A stretch of 39,632 nt of DNA from Actinomycetes bacterium (GTDB lineage Bacteria > Actinomycetota > Acidimicrobiia > Acidimicrobiales > Acidimicrobiaceae), in the NCBI GenBank assembly GCA_021822605.1, contig JAKAQL010000016.1, forward strand, positions 1 through 39,632, given 5' to 3'. Positions 8,053-16,418 of this stretch are shown here, in pieces. The first letter of the stretch is position 1, and each line of letters begins with the position of its first letter. The notes under the pieces are model-generated. The model had not been told where the DNA came from. It saw only the letters and a list, made by a program, of their open reading frames with translations, and searched no databases. The position numbers and the translations under genes were made by a program.

Positions 8053-9573
8053 ATGGACTCATACGGTATCAACGAAGGAAACGCTTCAGACCACCCAGCT
8101 GCACCAACCAATGGTCAGTCCCAGGGCTTACCTCCCAATATCGTCTCGATCTGGGGTCTGGTCAGTCAAAGCATCGCCGGAATGGCTCCAACCTGCGATG
8201 TCGTCGCCTTCATGACCGCCGGAGCTGCCTTTGCGCTTGTCGCCTTACCCCTGTCCTACCTGTTTGCCTTCATCCTCATGTTTATCGAGGTAAACACCCT
8301 GTATCACCTCTCCAAACACCGTGGCTCAGCCGGCGGTTACTACAGCTACGTCTCGGCAGGCCTGGGGGCAAAACCGGCGTTAGTGACCGCAATCATGGTC
8401 GTTTTCTACCAACTGATCAGTGTTGCAGGTGTACCGATCTATGTCGCTGGCGTCTTTTTGCCAGGGATCGCCCGATCGTATTTTGGCATCAATCTTCCTG
8501 GCTGGTTCTGGATTCCAATGATGCTGGTTTTCATCGGGGTGCCCTGGCTACTCTCAGTACTTGGTATCCGTCCAACCGTTAGGGCAATGCTCTTCACGAG
8601 CTCGCTCGAGATCGTCTTCCTCATCGTCTCGTCAATCATCATTATCGCCCGATCTCACGTCCAACTCCCGCTGCATCCCTTTACTTTCGCCTCGGTTGGC
8701 GTGAAGGGGGTAGCCCTCGGCATGATCTTTGCCATCACCAGCTTTATCGGCGTCGGTAGCCATGCTCCGCTTGGTGAAGAGGCCAAGGGGGTCCGAACCC
8801 AGCAAGGAAGGCTGATCGGCAAGGCCGCAGTTCTCTCGCTCACGCTCGTCGGAGTGGCGCTCACCATCTCCGCCTACGCGCTCACCGTCGGTTGGGGAGA
8901 GGCACGGATGGCGTTATTCTCGAAAGCCCCAGCCCCTGGCGTTCAGGTGTTCCTCCACTACCTCGGGCCCATCGGTGCGGTGGCACTTGTTGTCCTCGCG
9001 ATCAACAGTGCGCTTATGGACGATCTCGCTCTCATGACAAGCACCGCCAGAGTCCTCTACGCCGCCAGCCGTGACAAGTTACTTCAGACCAGCTTCGCCA
9101 CGGTCAACGGCAAGCGTGCGCCAGCGGCCAGCGTAACCTTCGTCGGCAGCACGGCGATTCTGGTAGGACTCACCTTTGGTCTCTGGCTGGGTCCAGCTCA
9201 GGCCTTTGACGTCCTCACCACCGCTGTCCTGTTTGGTCTCGTGACCGCGCACACACTCATGAATCTCTCGCTCATGCGTATCTCCTATCGAGAACGACGT
9301 GTAACCCAACTGGCCTTTCACTTCCTACTACCCATCGTCGCGATGGGACTGTTTTGGATGGTACTCTACGAGAGCGTTGTCCCCCTGGTCTTTCCACTTG
9401 CCTGGGCGGCCATCTTCTGGTTCGTAGTACTGGTTGGAGCGATCATCTGGACCTACATCAAGATGGGCGGTGATCGTGGCCTCTCCCGACAGGCCGGCCA
9501 TACGCTTGGTGTAGCGCACGATGAACATCCCCTCGATACCGTCGACAGTCTTGGCCTTTGGCGAGAGACCTGA
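8053..9573 (+). CDS. APC-superfamily amino acid permease
   Basis: 506 residues with about 12 hydrophobic segments. The first helix carries the APC-type loop (VSQSIAGMAPTCD), where related transporters bind the amino group of the substrate, and GSAGGYYSYVSAGLG follows in the third segment, another conserved APC stretch. The protein is probably an inner-membrane importer or exchanger of amino acids or amines; the substrate cannot be told. Start ATG at 8053 is preceded by AGAAGGGG ten bases upstream. The stop TGA shares its A with the ATG of the next gene (TGATG), so the two proteins are made together. Confidence 0.85.
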   Translation: MDSYGINEGNASDHPAAPTNGQSQGLPPNIVSIWGLVSQSIAGMAPTCDVVAFMTAGAAFALVALPLSYLFAFILMFIEVNTLYHLSKHRGSAGGYYSYVSAGLGAKPALVTAIMVVFYQLISVAGVPIYVAGVFLPGIARSYFGINLPGWFWIPMMLVFIGVPWLLSVLGIRPTVRAMLFTSSLEIVFLIVSSIIIIARSHVQLPLHPFTFASVGVKGVALGMIFAITSFIGVGSHAPLGEEAKGVRTQQGRLIGKAAVLSLTLVGVALTISAYALTVGWGEARMALFSKAPAPGVQVFLHYLGPIGAVALVVLAINSALMDDLALMTSTARVLYAASRDKLLQTSFATVNGKRAPAASVTFVGSTAILVGLTFGLWLGPAQAFDVLTTAVLFGLVTAHTLMNLSLMRISYRERRVTQLAFHFLLPIVAMGLFWMVLYESVVPLVFPLAWAAIFWFVVLVGAIIWTYIKMGGDRGLSRQAGHTLGVAHDEHPLDTVDSLGLWRET

Positions 9574-10439
9574 TGCGGCGCTCGGGAACGGTACTCTCCT
9601 TGCTCGGCAAGGGAGAGACGCTGACGGTCGCAAAGTGCTGTCTGGTTGCGACCACGATCTACGCGACAATGCCGCTACGTGTTCTCTGTGCTACACATCA
9701 GGCCGATGATACCAGGTGTCTCCTGTGGCGTCGGTCTCGTTTACGTCGCGCATGGGATCATCAGCTCGATCGCCTGCTCCAGACCAGCGATACACCCGCG
9801 CCGGTCATTGAGGTCGTCTTCGAGCAACTCGCGACCTCACCCGACCCCAATAGTCGACTTATCCCCGCCCGCAACCCTAACGGCCCGTCTCGAGTTCTTG
9901 CACAACTGGCCAACGACTGGTGGTGGGAGGTGCGCGCCGGCGTCGCCGCAAACCCAAGCTGTCCGCCTCAGGTTCAGCAAACACTCGTCATCGATCACAA
10001 CCCATGGGTCAGGCGTGCGCTGGCCGAGAATCCCCAGGCCGAACCAGGCTGCGTCGCGGCGCTGACCACTGATGTCGACTTCGGCGTACGCGACGCCGCG
10101 GCCGAGCACCCGCGCTGCCCAGCTGACGTCCAGATCAACCTGACAACGGATGATCGATGGGAGATTCGCCGCTCCATCGCCAAGCGTCAGGATGCTCCGT
10201 TAGCTGCCCTTTCGCTCTTGGCTCACGACCCTGAGTCATGGGTCCGATTCTTTGTCGCCGCAAATCCAAACAGCCCTGTTCACCTACGAACCCAGCTCCA
10301 GAACGATACAGATGCAAAGGTGCGATCGATGGCACGACACGGCGGAACTGCCACCGCTCGCATCGCTAACTCTCTCGCCTTTGGCCTCAACCAAGGCGGC
10401 TCCGTGGCCAAGACAGCCAACGATGCCCACCGACCCTAG
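9573..10439 (+). CDS. Leucine-rich-repeat-variant (LRV) protein
   Basis: 288 residues from the ATG at 9573, which overlaps the permease stop; GAGAG sits just upstream. A TTG at 9558 is also in frame. From about residue 101 there are six tandem repeats of about 25 residues with the pattern NPxxPxxVxxxLxxDxxxxVRxxVA, typical of LRV/HEAT-like proteins that form a curved helical surface for protein binding. The N-terminal 50 residues hold four cysteines (CC, then two single ones). The founding LRV protein of Azotobacter has an N-terminal iron-sulfur cluster, so a similar cofactor is conceivable but unproven. Coupling to an amino acid permease suggests a partner or regulator of transport. Confidence 0.7.
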   Translation: MRRSGTVLSLLGKGETLTVAKCCLVATTIYATMPLRVLCATHQADDTRCLLWRRSRLRRAWDHQLDRLLQTSDTPAPVIEVVFEQLATSPDPNSRLIPARNPNGPSRVLAQLANDWWWEVRAGVAANPSCPPQVQQTLVIDHNPWVRRALAENPQAEPGCVAALTTDVDFGVRDAAAEHPRCPADVQINLTTDDRWEIRRSIAKRQDAPLAALSLLAHDPESWVRFFVAANPNSPVHLRTQLQNDTDAKVRSMARHGGTATARIANSLAFGLNQGGSVAKTANDAHRP

Positions 10440-10505
10440 AACCCAGAACGCTGTAACCCAGAATCGTTCAACGCCCTGTGTCGATGGTCCGGAGGTGTGA
10501 TAAGC

Positions 10506-10862
10506 CTACCCCGATAAACCTGCGGCCCTAAGCCTGGCCAACACCGACTCAGGATCCTGAAATCCGATAATCCATTGGTCTTGGCCTACACCCTTCAGTT
10601 GGATGAATAGACCACGTCTGGTGTCGTGATGGACCACTGCAAAAGTCTTAGCATCCGCGGTCGTGAAGGTTCCGACCTCAGTCGTACCGGGGATGCCGGT
10701 ACCGACTTTGAACCCATGGACCGCCTCCAGCGCGTTCTCAAGTACGGATACCGTGACCACGCTATTGAGAGGTACCGTGATGTCTCCATGGACACCCTCA
10801 ATCTTCTCGAACTGGCTCAGATGCAATATCAGTTTCCCATCCTCAATGACGAGATCTGCCAT
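10506..10862 (-). CDS. PH-domain-like hypothetical protein
   Basis: 118 residues with no signal peptide or membrane segment. The pattern MADLVIEDGKLILHLSQFEK, then an alternating beta pattern ending in a helix (DPESVLARLRAAGL), resembles small actinobacterial proteins with a pleckstrin-homology-like fold. Their role is unknown. ATG at 10862 has a strong ribosome site (GGGAGGGAG, 5 bases upstream). It stands alone, convergent with the LRV gene, with only 66 bases between their stops. Confidence 0.65.
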   Translation of the reverse strand: MADLVIEDGKLILHLSQFEKIEGVHGDITVPLNSVVTVSVLENALEAVHGFKVGTGIPGTTEVGTFTTADAKTFAVVHHDTRRGLFIQLKGVGQDQWIIGFQDPESVLARLRAAGLSG

Positions 10863-10990
10863 CGTAACTCCCTCCCGTCTCTAAGAACGTCACCGTAGCA
10901 CCCAATGTCCTACGCCTGACCTCCAAAACGGGAAGCATATCTCGAGTCTCCTTCGTTGCTGTCCTGGCTCTCGGCACTCCCAAAGCTCAG

Positions 10991-11761
10991 TCATTCTCGC
11001 ACGCTCCCTTCGTCAAGACCAAGAACCTTCCACGCCACCGAAGTGATCGAAGGTTCAAGTGACAATCGGCTTACTGCCTCCTCGATACCAATGTCATTTC
11101 GACCAAATCCAATCAGTTCGGCCTCGACCTTCACTAACCCAGCTCCGCCGTTTTGGTCTTGACTGCTCAACGACCGAAGTCGAAACTGCCCGATGGTTGC
11201 AGCCCGGGTGAGTTGAAGTCTGACATTTCCCTCTTCCGACGCCCGACAGATCGCCTCAAACTGATAGATGGTCTCGATTTCAGAGTTCTCATCAGCAGGG
11301 GTGCGGTCGATCAGGTGAGCAATCGGTCGCAATCCCAGATGAACGGCCAACACAAGCAGTGCCCCAACAATAGCTTCAATCAGATATCCATTGCCTGCCA
11401 GCGCACCAACCGCAGCTGAACACCAAATAGTTGCTGCTGTATTGATGCCACGAAGGTTCACACCGTCGCGGATTATAACACCCGCCCCGAGAAAGCCAAC
11501 CCCTGAGACGATGTAGGCCGTGACTCGCGTGTAGTCGACGCCAGGCTCATGGGCTGCGATTGGACCTGACGCTAGCATGATAGCAAGCATCTCAAATGTA
11601 GCAGCTCCAAGAGCAACGAGCGCATTCGTCCTGAGGCCAGCCATTCGTGACCTCCATTGTCGTTCAGAACCAATGAGTGCTCCCAAAAGAAATGCTCCAG
11701 CAGCCCGGCCGAGAAAAACAAGGGCAGTAGCAAGTGGGAGAGAGATCACAAGTGACTTCAT
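10991..11761 (-). CDS. MgtC/SapB-family membrane protein
   Basis: 256 residues from the ATG at 11761, which has AAGGAG five bases upstream; the in-frame TTG at 11788 has none. The N-terminal half has about five transmembrane segments with the family hallmarks GALIGSERQWRSRMAGLRTN and GVGFLGAGVIIRDG followed by NLRGINTAATIWCSAAVG. The C-terminal 90 residues are a soluble ACT-like domain. MgtC-type proteins support growth at low magnesium and modulate membrane ATPases in other bacteria; many relatives have no known role. A small acidic ORF and RNA hairpins lie upstream on the same strand. Confidence 0.88.
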   Translation of the reverse strand: MKSLVISLPLATALVFLGRAAGAFLLGALIGSERQWRSRMAGLRTNALVALGAATFEMLAIMLASGPIAAHEPGVDYTRVTAYIVSGVGFLGAGVIIRDGVNLRGINTAATIWCSAAVGALAGNGYLIEAIVGALLVLAVHLGLRPIAHLIDRTPADENSEIETIYQFEAICRASEEGNVRLQLTRAATIGQFRLRSLSSQDQNGGAGLVKVEAELIGFGRNDIGIEEAVSRLSLEPSITSVAWKVLGLDEGSVRE

Positions 11762-11900
11762 AATGACTCCTTGGTTCCTGGACTTCAATGGTGAGCAACA
11801 AAGCTGATAGTAGTTTCATAGTCTTCCAGAACTTGTTCTTGCGTCTTGTTCATGTGAATGTCAAGTATGGTTTGCTGATTGGTTACCTTGAAGGACCCCC

Positions 11901-12089
11901 CTATTCATTCCCTACGGGATCGGCAAGACACGCCAACACCGCAGGGGCGGCGGTCTCCATGTCGTTGGAGACGTGATATGCGTCTTCCCACGTGACCGAG
12001 AGCGGACCGGAATCATGGTCGACAACATTGAGCAACCCAAGACACAAGTCCCGCTCTAAGAGCCATTGGTCATCAGTGTCAATGGGCAT
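11901..12089 (-). CDS. Small acidic protein upstream of mgtC, unknown
   Basis: 62 residues, rich in Asp and Glu (opening MPIDTDDQWLLERDL), no membrane segment and no signal peptide. The ATG at 12089 follows GGAG by six bases, and that ribosome site lies in the loop and 3' edge of a perfect 7-bp hairpin (12090-12109). It ends 139 bases before the mgtC start on the same strand, so it could be a leader ORF or a separate small gene. It lacks the proline runs of known mgtC leader peptides. I do not recognise the family. Confidence 0.45.
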   Translation of the reverse strand: MPIDTDDQWLLERDLCLGLLNVVDHDSGPLSVTWEDAYHVSNDMETAAPAVLACLADPVGNE

Positions 12090-12109
12090 GCGCTACTCCA
12101 AAGTAGCGC
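12090..12109. promoter_or_regulatory. Perfect hairpin overlapping the ribosome site of the small acidic ORF
   Basis: GCGCTAC (12090-12096), a six-base loop and GTAGCGC (12103-12109) form a perfect 7-bp stem directly against the ATG at 12089. On the minus-strand RNA the loop and first stem base hold the GGAG ribosome site. Folding would hide that site, which is the layout of a translational switch. Confidence 0.45.
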
Positions 12110-12133
12110 GATTGAGAAACGCGTACACACGAC

Positions 12134-12204
12134 CTCTCAAAGAGGGAATCTCCCTGGAGTGATCCATCCCGATTCAGACCCCTTTGAGAGCTCGGCACTT
12201 TTTT
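12134..12204. ncRNA. Structured element with long stem and T-run (candidate leader or small RNA)
   Basis: CTCTCAAAG (12134-12142) pairs perfectly with CTTTGAGAG (12182-12190), extended by GGG/CCC with a one-base bulge. The inner 32 bases can form a further small stem (CTCC/GGAG). On the plus strand the stem is followed by TTTTTT at 12199-12204, giving a terminator-like end. On the minus strand it would lie in the leader of the small acidic ORF and mgtC. I match it to no known riboswitch. Confidence 0.3.
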
Positions 12205-12696
12205 AATGGGCAAGTCTCACAAAACTCACAACCATTAGCACCATCGCCACTACCAGATACACACGCATAGTACCAAGTACGAAGTTACGCCCTTGAAATC
12301 AGGCAACTGACGCGTCAGAACGTCTAGCGAGGTGATCCAGTCACTTCGAGTCTTTAGTCCACGCACAACCCCAAGTGGTTTGGAACCTGTTCCAATGACG
12401 ACCGACTAGCCCTGGACAGTTGGGCAAAGCTCCGCACTCTTGGGTACAGGCACTACGGAGCGCTCGCATCAAAGAAATCGGAGACCAGCTACAGGCTGCC
12501 TTGTAGTCATTTCCCGTTCCTATCACGTGACTCGAGAGAGTACGGGTTGTCGACACATCCCCACGATTGGTTACACGGCCGCCATGACCCGCCTCATACG
12601 ACAGTCGTCACCAGCGAAGTAGTTCTCTAGCCCTACGATGACGGTTGAGAGGCGCCGGTACGCATCGATGCACTCACGGTAACGGGGAAGCTCTGC
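12205..12696. other. Gap with no recognisable gene
   Basis: About 490 bases with only short frames in both directions that have no family features. It may contain promoters for the mgtC side, or it may be a decayed gene. I see no tRNA-like or repeat structure. Confidence 0.4.
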
Positions 12697-13566
12697 CTAG
12701 CTAGCAACAGCCCTCCCAAGAGGAATGGCAAGTGGTTCGCTCCCACACCAGAGGTGATAATCAAGCGAATCGCAATCGCCGAGCATCTCCCCGGGCCAGA
12801 AGATCTCAGGTCCTCCTCCACGCAGAGAACGTACCTCAAGGTTGGCCCCTACGACATCAATGACCCAACCGGCGCTCGCCCCAGGGCCAAGACCACCAGC
12901 GGAGAGCTGCACGAGACCACCGTCGAGGACAGTCACGGTTTGGGCATGCACATGGCCACAGAGATAGGCCCTCACCAGTGGCTGTGCCAGTAGCAGATTG
13001 AGCAGTTGATCACGGACGGCATCGATGTAGCCCTGATACCCAAAGGTCGCAAGCACTCCGACATCTTTGGTCACAACGAGGGGATAGTGACCGAGCACGA
13101 TAGCGGGACCATCAAGGTTTTGAAGCGCCACTGCGAGTTGCGCAAGACTACCGTCAGGATCACCCTCTCGCAACGCGACTGCCAACAGCGTGAGCGGACC
13201 CTCTTGAACGGTCACCAGTGGTCCTTGATGAAAGGTCTGCGCAAAGTTCGTCTGGTCCCACGGAACCGCCTCATAGGTCTCCATGATTGGGTATAAGTTA
13301 CCTCGTGCCACGTTCGCCGAAAAATCATGGTTGCCAGGGATCGCCAGATACGCAAGGCCGAGTTCTTCAAGCCATCGGTGTACTCCTACGAGTTGGTTAC
13401 GATCGAAGCATCCATAACTCGTCAGGTCGCCGGTGACAACCACAAGGTCCGGATGAGTCTCCTTAAGGATGGGGACCGACTGGTCGAGGAGCTGACGAAC
13501 CCCTGGCTTGAGACGCTCTGGGGCGAGTTCATAATGCAGATCCGAAACGTGTACGATCCTTGTCAT
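12697..13566 (-). CDS. Calcineurin-like metallophosphoesterase
   Basis: 289 residues from the ATG at 13566, which overlaps the stop of the upstream amidase gene (ATGA); GGAGG lies nine bases before it. All metal-binding motifs are visible in order: DLH near the N-terminus, GDLT, GNHD, GHYP and GHVH. These enzymes use two metals to hydrolyse phosphodiesters or phosphomonoesters, such as cyclic nucleotides; the substrate here is unknown. No signal peptide is seen, so it probably acts in the cytoplasm. Direct coupling to the amidase suggests a shared pathway. Confidence 0.85.
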   Translation of the reverse strand: MTRIVHVSDLHYELAPERLKPGVRQLLDQSVPILKETHPDLVVVTGDLTSYGCFDRNQLVGVHRWLEELGLAYLAIPGNHDFSANVARGNLYPIMETYEAVPWDQTNFAQTFHQGPLVTVQEGPLTLLAVALREGDPDGSLAQLAVALQNLDGPAIVLGHYPLVVTKDVGVLATFGYQGYIDAVRDQLLNLLLAQPLVRAYLCGHVHAQTVTVLDGGLVQLSAGGLGPGASAGWVIDVVGANLEVRSLRGGGPEIFWPGEMLGDCDSLDYHLWCGSEPLAIPLGRAVAS

Positions 13567-15011
13567 TGTGGAGACCCTCCAAGTGCGATTGTTGGCCATC
13601 GTCCTGCCCACGGCAGAGCCTGTTCAAACCAAGACCCAAGCCGTATCAGTAGATCCTCACGGCCATAGGCGGCCACAAACTGGATGCCGATCGGAAGGGA
13701 TTCTTCGCCGGGACTCATGGCTAGGGGCAGCGAGATTGTCGGTTGACCTGAGACGTTAAACTGCCCAGTGAAACCTAGAAACTCAAGCTGTCGGTCAAGG
13801 CCGAGCTTGGGGTCGCTGAGGTAACCTAGCTCGGGTGGTAGGCGGGGGGCGACAGGGGTGAGGAGAAGATCGTAGCCATCGATCTCAAAAAACTTGGCCA
13901 CACGTCGACCGTAGGACTGCAGCCAATCCACTGATTCGACATAACGATACGCAGGCAACTGACGTCCGAGTTCCACGAAGACCCGGTTGTCTGACTCGAT
14001 CTCATCAAGATCGACGGAGCGGCCTAGCATCCGTTCGATGGATCGAAACTGTTGCGCAATCGAGCCCTTCACGACATCGACGAAGCGAGACTGGAACTCC
14101 TCCTCCCCTAGGGCCTTGGGCCATGTCTCCTCGACCATATGGCCGTGTTGACTAAGAAAGTCTGCAATCTCACCAACTGCTGCGGTCACAACGGGGTCAG
14201 CCTGTGCAGCCCGAAGAAGTGGATGATCGAGGACACCGATGCGAAGGCGCCCAACTGGCTCGCTCACCTCTTCGATCAGTGGTCGTACGAATGCTGGTGC
14301 CGTGTAGGGGTCGCCACTGCGATAGCCGGCCATGGCGTCAAGAACCGCAGCCGCATCGCGAATCGAGCGGGTGAGCGCGCCGTCTATTGTCGAACCAGCC
14401 CAACCGTCACCGGCCGACGGACCCTTGGAGACGCGACCCCTCGAGGGCTTCAAGCCAACCAATCCGCAGTAGCTCGCCGGAAAGCGGATTGATCCGCCGC
14501 CATCGCTGGCTTGACCGACTGGAGCCATGCCGCTCGCCACCGCTGCAGCAGATCCGCCGGAGGATCCGCCGGAGGAGTATGCCAAGTTCCACGGGTTACG
14601 GGTGGCACCGGTCGAGACCGGCTCAGTGGTGATATTGGTGCCAAACTCAGGGGCGTTCGTTCTGCCGATCACAATGAAGCCCGCATCCAGCAGGGCTTGG
14701 ACGTAGTAGCTGGACACAGGAGATCGATAGTCAGCCTTGCGCAGCACTGAGGAGCCGAGCCAAAACGGCTCACCCTCCTGCGCCGCACCCAAATCTTTCA
14801 GCAACAGCGGCACGCCCGCAAAGCGACCCTTTCGGTCAAGACGTGCCTCTTGGCGTGCCTGCTCGAATCGGTCGACAATGACCGCGTTGAGAACAGGGTT
14901 CAGAGTTTCGATACGATCAATGGCTGCATCAATGACCTCAGGGGAGCTCACCTCTCTCGAACGGATCAGTTCGGCAAGACCGGTTGCATCATAACGCCAT
15001 AGTTCATCCAT
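13563..15011 (-). CDS. Amidase-signature hydrolase
   Basis: 482 residues from the ATG at 15011 (GGGAG nine bases upstream); the frame opens at 15059 but without a ribosome site. The Ser-cisSer-Lys triad of the amidase signature family is present: Lys in VPLLLKDLG, the glycine/serine loop SSGGSSGGSAAA, and the nucleophile Ser in SDGGGSIRFPAS. The family hydrolyses amides of many kinds. Gene context (no gatB or gatC) argues against the tRNA amidotransferase GatA, so a free-standing amidase is more likely. First gene of a two-gene operon with the phosphoesterase. Confidence 0.87.
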   Translation of the reverse strand: MDELWRYDATGLAELIRSREVSSPEVIDAAIDRIETLNPVLNAVIVDRFEQARQEARLDRKGRFAGVPLLLKDLGAAQEGEPFWLGSSVLRKADYRSPVSSYYVQALLDAGFIVIGRTNAPEFGTNITTEPVSTGATRNPWNLAYSSGGSSGGSAAAVASGMAPVGQASDGGGSIRFPASYCGLVGLKPSRGRVSKGPSAGDGWAGSTIDGALTRSIRDAAAVLDAMAGYRSGDPYTAPAFVRPLIEEVSEPVGRLRIGVLDHPLLRAAQADPVVTAAVGEIADFLSQHGHMVEETWPKALGEEEFQSRFVDVVKGSIAQQFRSIERMLGRSVDLDEIESDNRVFVELGRQLPAYRYVESVDWLQSYGRRVAKFFEIDGYDLLLTPVAPRLPPELGYLSDPKLGLDRQLEFLGFTGQFNVSGQPTISLPLAMSPGEESLPIGIQFVAAYGREDLLIRLGSWFEQALPWAGRWPTIALGGSPQ

Positions 15012-15473
15012 ATCCGATCGCTCCCTTTCACTAGCTTTGGGGCAGAAGCCAAACGGCAACCCTTCCCCCCAAAGGCAACACTAGCAGTGATGTCGGATCC
15101 GCATCCAAAGAGCTGAGAACAGTATCCCTGCAGCATTTTTCCACGCCACCGACGCTGCCGGTTTGGGCGTGATCCATGGCACGTATCAACTCCTGCGACG
15201 AGCTGTGCCAAACACTCCACCACCCTCACAATCAGACGACGCCCTGTCGACGATACCTCTTCGCCAACACCATTGTGACATCTCCTCGCTAGCTGCACCA
15301 CCAATAGACTGATTGCACACATCATCCACGGACTCGCCCGCGTCGTACACGCTTCGCATCGGGATGCAAGAGGGATACGGACCTCCGCCTTTGATCCTGA
15401 GCTATCGTCCACACACTCGCTCTGCTCTGACGCTAAAGGCTCCGTTCTTCATGCTCTCCCAGCCGTGAATTCT
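15012..15473. other. Gap upstream of the amidase operon
   Basis: About 460 bases between the amidase start and the phosphatase stop. A minus-strand frame of 148 codons (14966-15412) crosses into the amidase gene in another frame and has no domain features, so I treat it as chance. The promoter of the amidase operon should be here but I could not place it. Confidence 0.4.
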
Positions 15474-16259
15474 CTATGCAACAACTAGATCGGAACGCAG
15501 TCGTCCAATAGTCTCGCAAGACAATCCAGCCCCCTCAAGATAGTTCTGAACCGACCCAAAGGTCGCCCGCAGCCAATCCAGAGTCCCAGCCATCGTCTCC
15601 GGATCGGCAGCGAGGGCCGGGGAGTCAGGGCGGAGCACATCTTCAGCCCCAAAGGATGCCCTCAACTCTTCACCAGCCAACGCTATAAAGGCATCCCTAG
15701 CCAGGATCGTCTTGGCGTAATCAGCCACGATAACTTCGTCTGACGCCCCAAGAGCCGCAAGCAAGAGTGCCGTCAGCACTCCTGTTCTGTCTTTGCCAGC
15801 ATAACAATGGAAGAGTGCCGGTCGGTACTGAGGTTCCGCAAGAAAACGAAGGGCTCCGACCAACTCGTAGGGGCACTGAAGCAGATACCGCTGGTAAAGC
15901 TGGCGAAGCGATCGAGACGCCTCTCCTGTCTCGCCCCCGAGAGTCGGGCGCAGAGGAGTGTGCATCGTAATCGCCACCACCTCACCAATGTGTCCACTAC
16001 CAAAGCGGTTCAGCTCCTCTTCGCGTCGTAGATCAATCCGGGTGCGGATACCTACCGCCCGCAGGCGCTCGACGTCGTTTGGGCTGAGCCGATGCGGTGA
16101 GTCTCCACGAAAGATTTCCCGCAACCGAACCACACCGCCTTGACCTACTGGATAGCCTCCAAGGTCACGAACGTTGGCCGCACCGTCAAGTGGCACCCAT
16201 CGTTCTTCTTCAATCATCCGCTGACCATCTCTCTCATCCGCAATCTTGAAGGTATCCAT
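15474..16259 (-). CDS. Tyrosine-specific protein phosphatase (Y_phosphatase3 type)
   Basis: 261 residues from the ATG at 16259; GGAGG lies unusually close, one base upstream, so the ATG at 16217 is an alternative. The domain begins with the typical ANVRDLGGYP box and contains the catalytic P-loop HCYAGKDRTG, i.e. Cys-x5-Arg, with the general-acid region before it. Such enzymes in actinobacteria and firmicutes remove phosphate from tyrosine or phosphoinositides; some are secreted effectors. No signal peptide is seen with the preferred start. It diverges from the M20 peptidase gene across 159 bases. Confidence 0.85.
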   Translation of the reverse strand: MDTFKIADERDGQRMIEEERWVPLDGAANVRDLGGYPVGQGGVVRLREIFRGDSPHRLSPNDVERLRAVGIRTRIDLRREEELNRFGSGHIGEVVAITMHTPLRPTLGGETGEASRSLRQLYQRYLLQCPYELVGALRFLAEPQYRPALFHCYAGKDRTGVLTALLLAALGASDEVIVADYAKTILARDAFIALAGEELRASFGAEDVLRPDSPALAADPETMAGTLDWLRATFGSVQNYLEGAGLSCETIGRLRSDLVVA

Positions 16260-16418
16260 GCCTCCATTCTGATGATCAAAGGTTGCCACGGGGTGAACCA
16301 GGGCTAGCAGTAGCGTTACCGATTGCAAAAGGTTGTGAGTCGTCCTCTAGGCGGATGGCTGGTGCTTGCTCGGGCTCAGCAGGTGCCTGCGATAGACTGC
16401 GCATCACTAAGGGGGTCT

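Noticed and set aside
12134-12204. Known magnesium (M-box) or fluoride riboswitch upstream of mgtC
   Set aside because: The stem layout and loop bases do not match the consensus of either as I know them.
12341-12556. 71-codon minus-strand frame between mgtC and the phosphoesterase
   Set aside because: Composition is not convincing and there is no ribosome site or family likeness.
13563-15011. Amidase as GatA of the tRNA amidotransferase
   Set aside because: No gatB or gatC nearby and the operon partner is a phosphoesterase; a general amidase is more likely.
14966-15412. 148-codon minus-strand frame overlapping the amidase start
   Set aside because: It overlaps the amidase coding region in another frame, has no ribosome site and no domain features.
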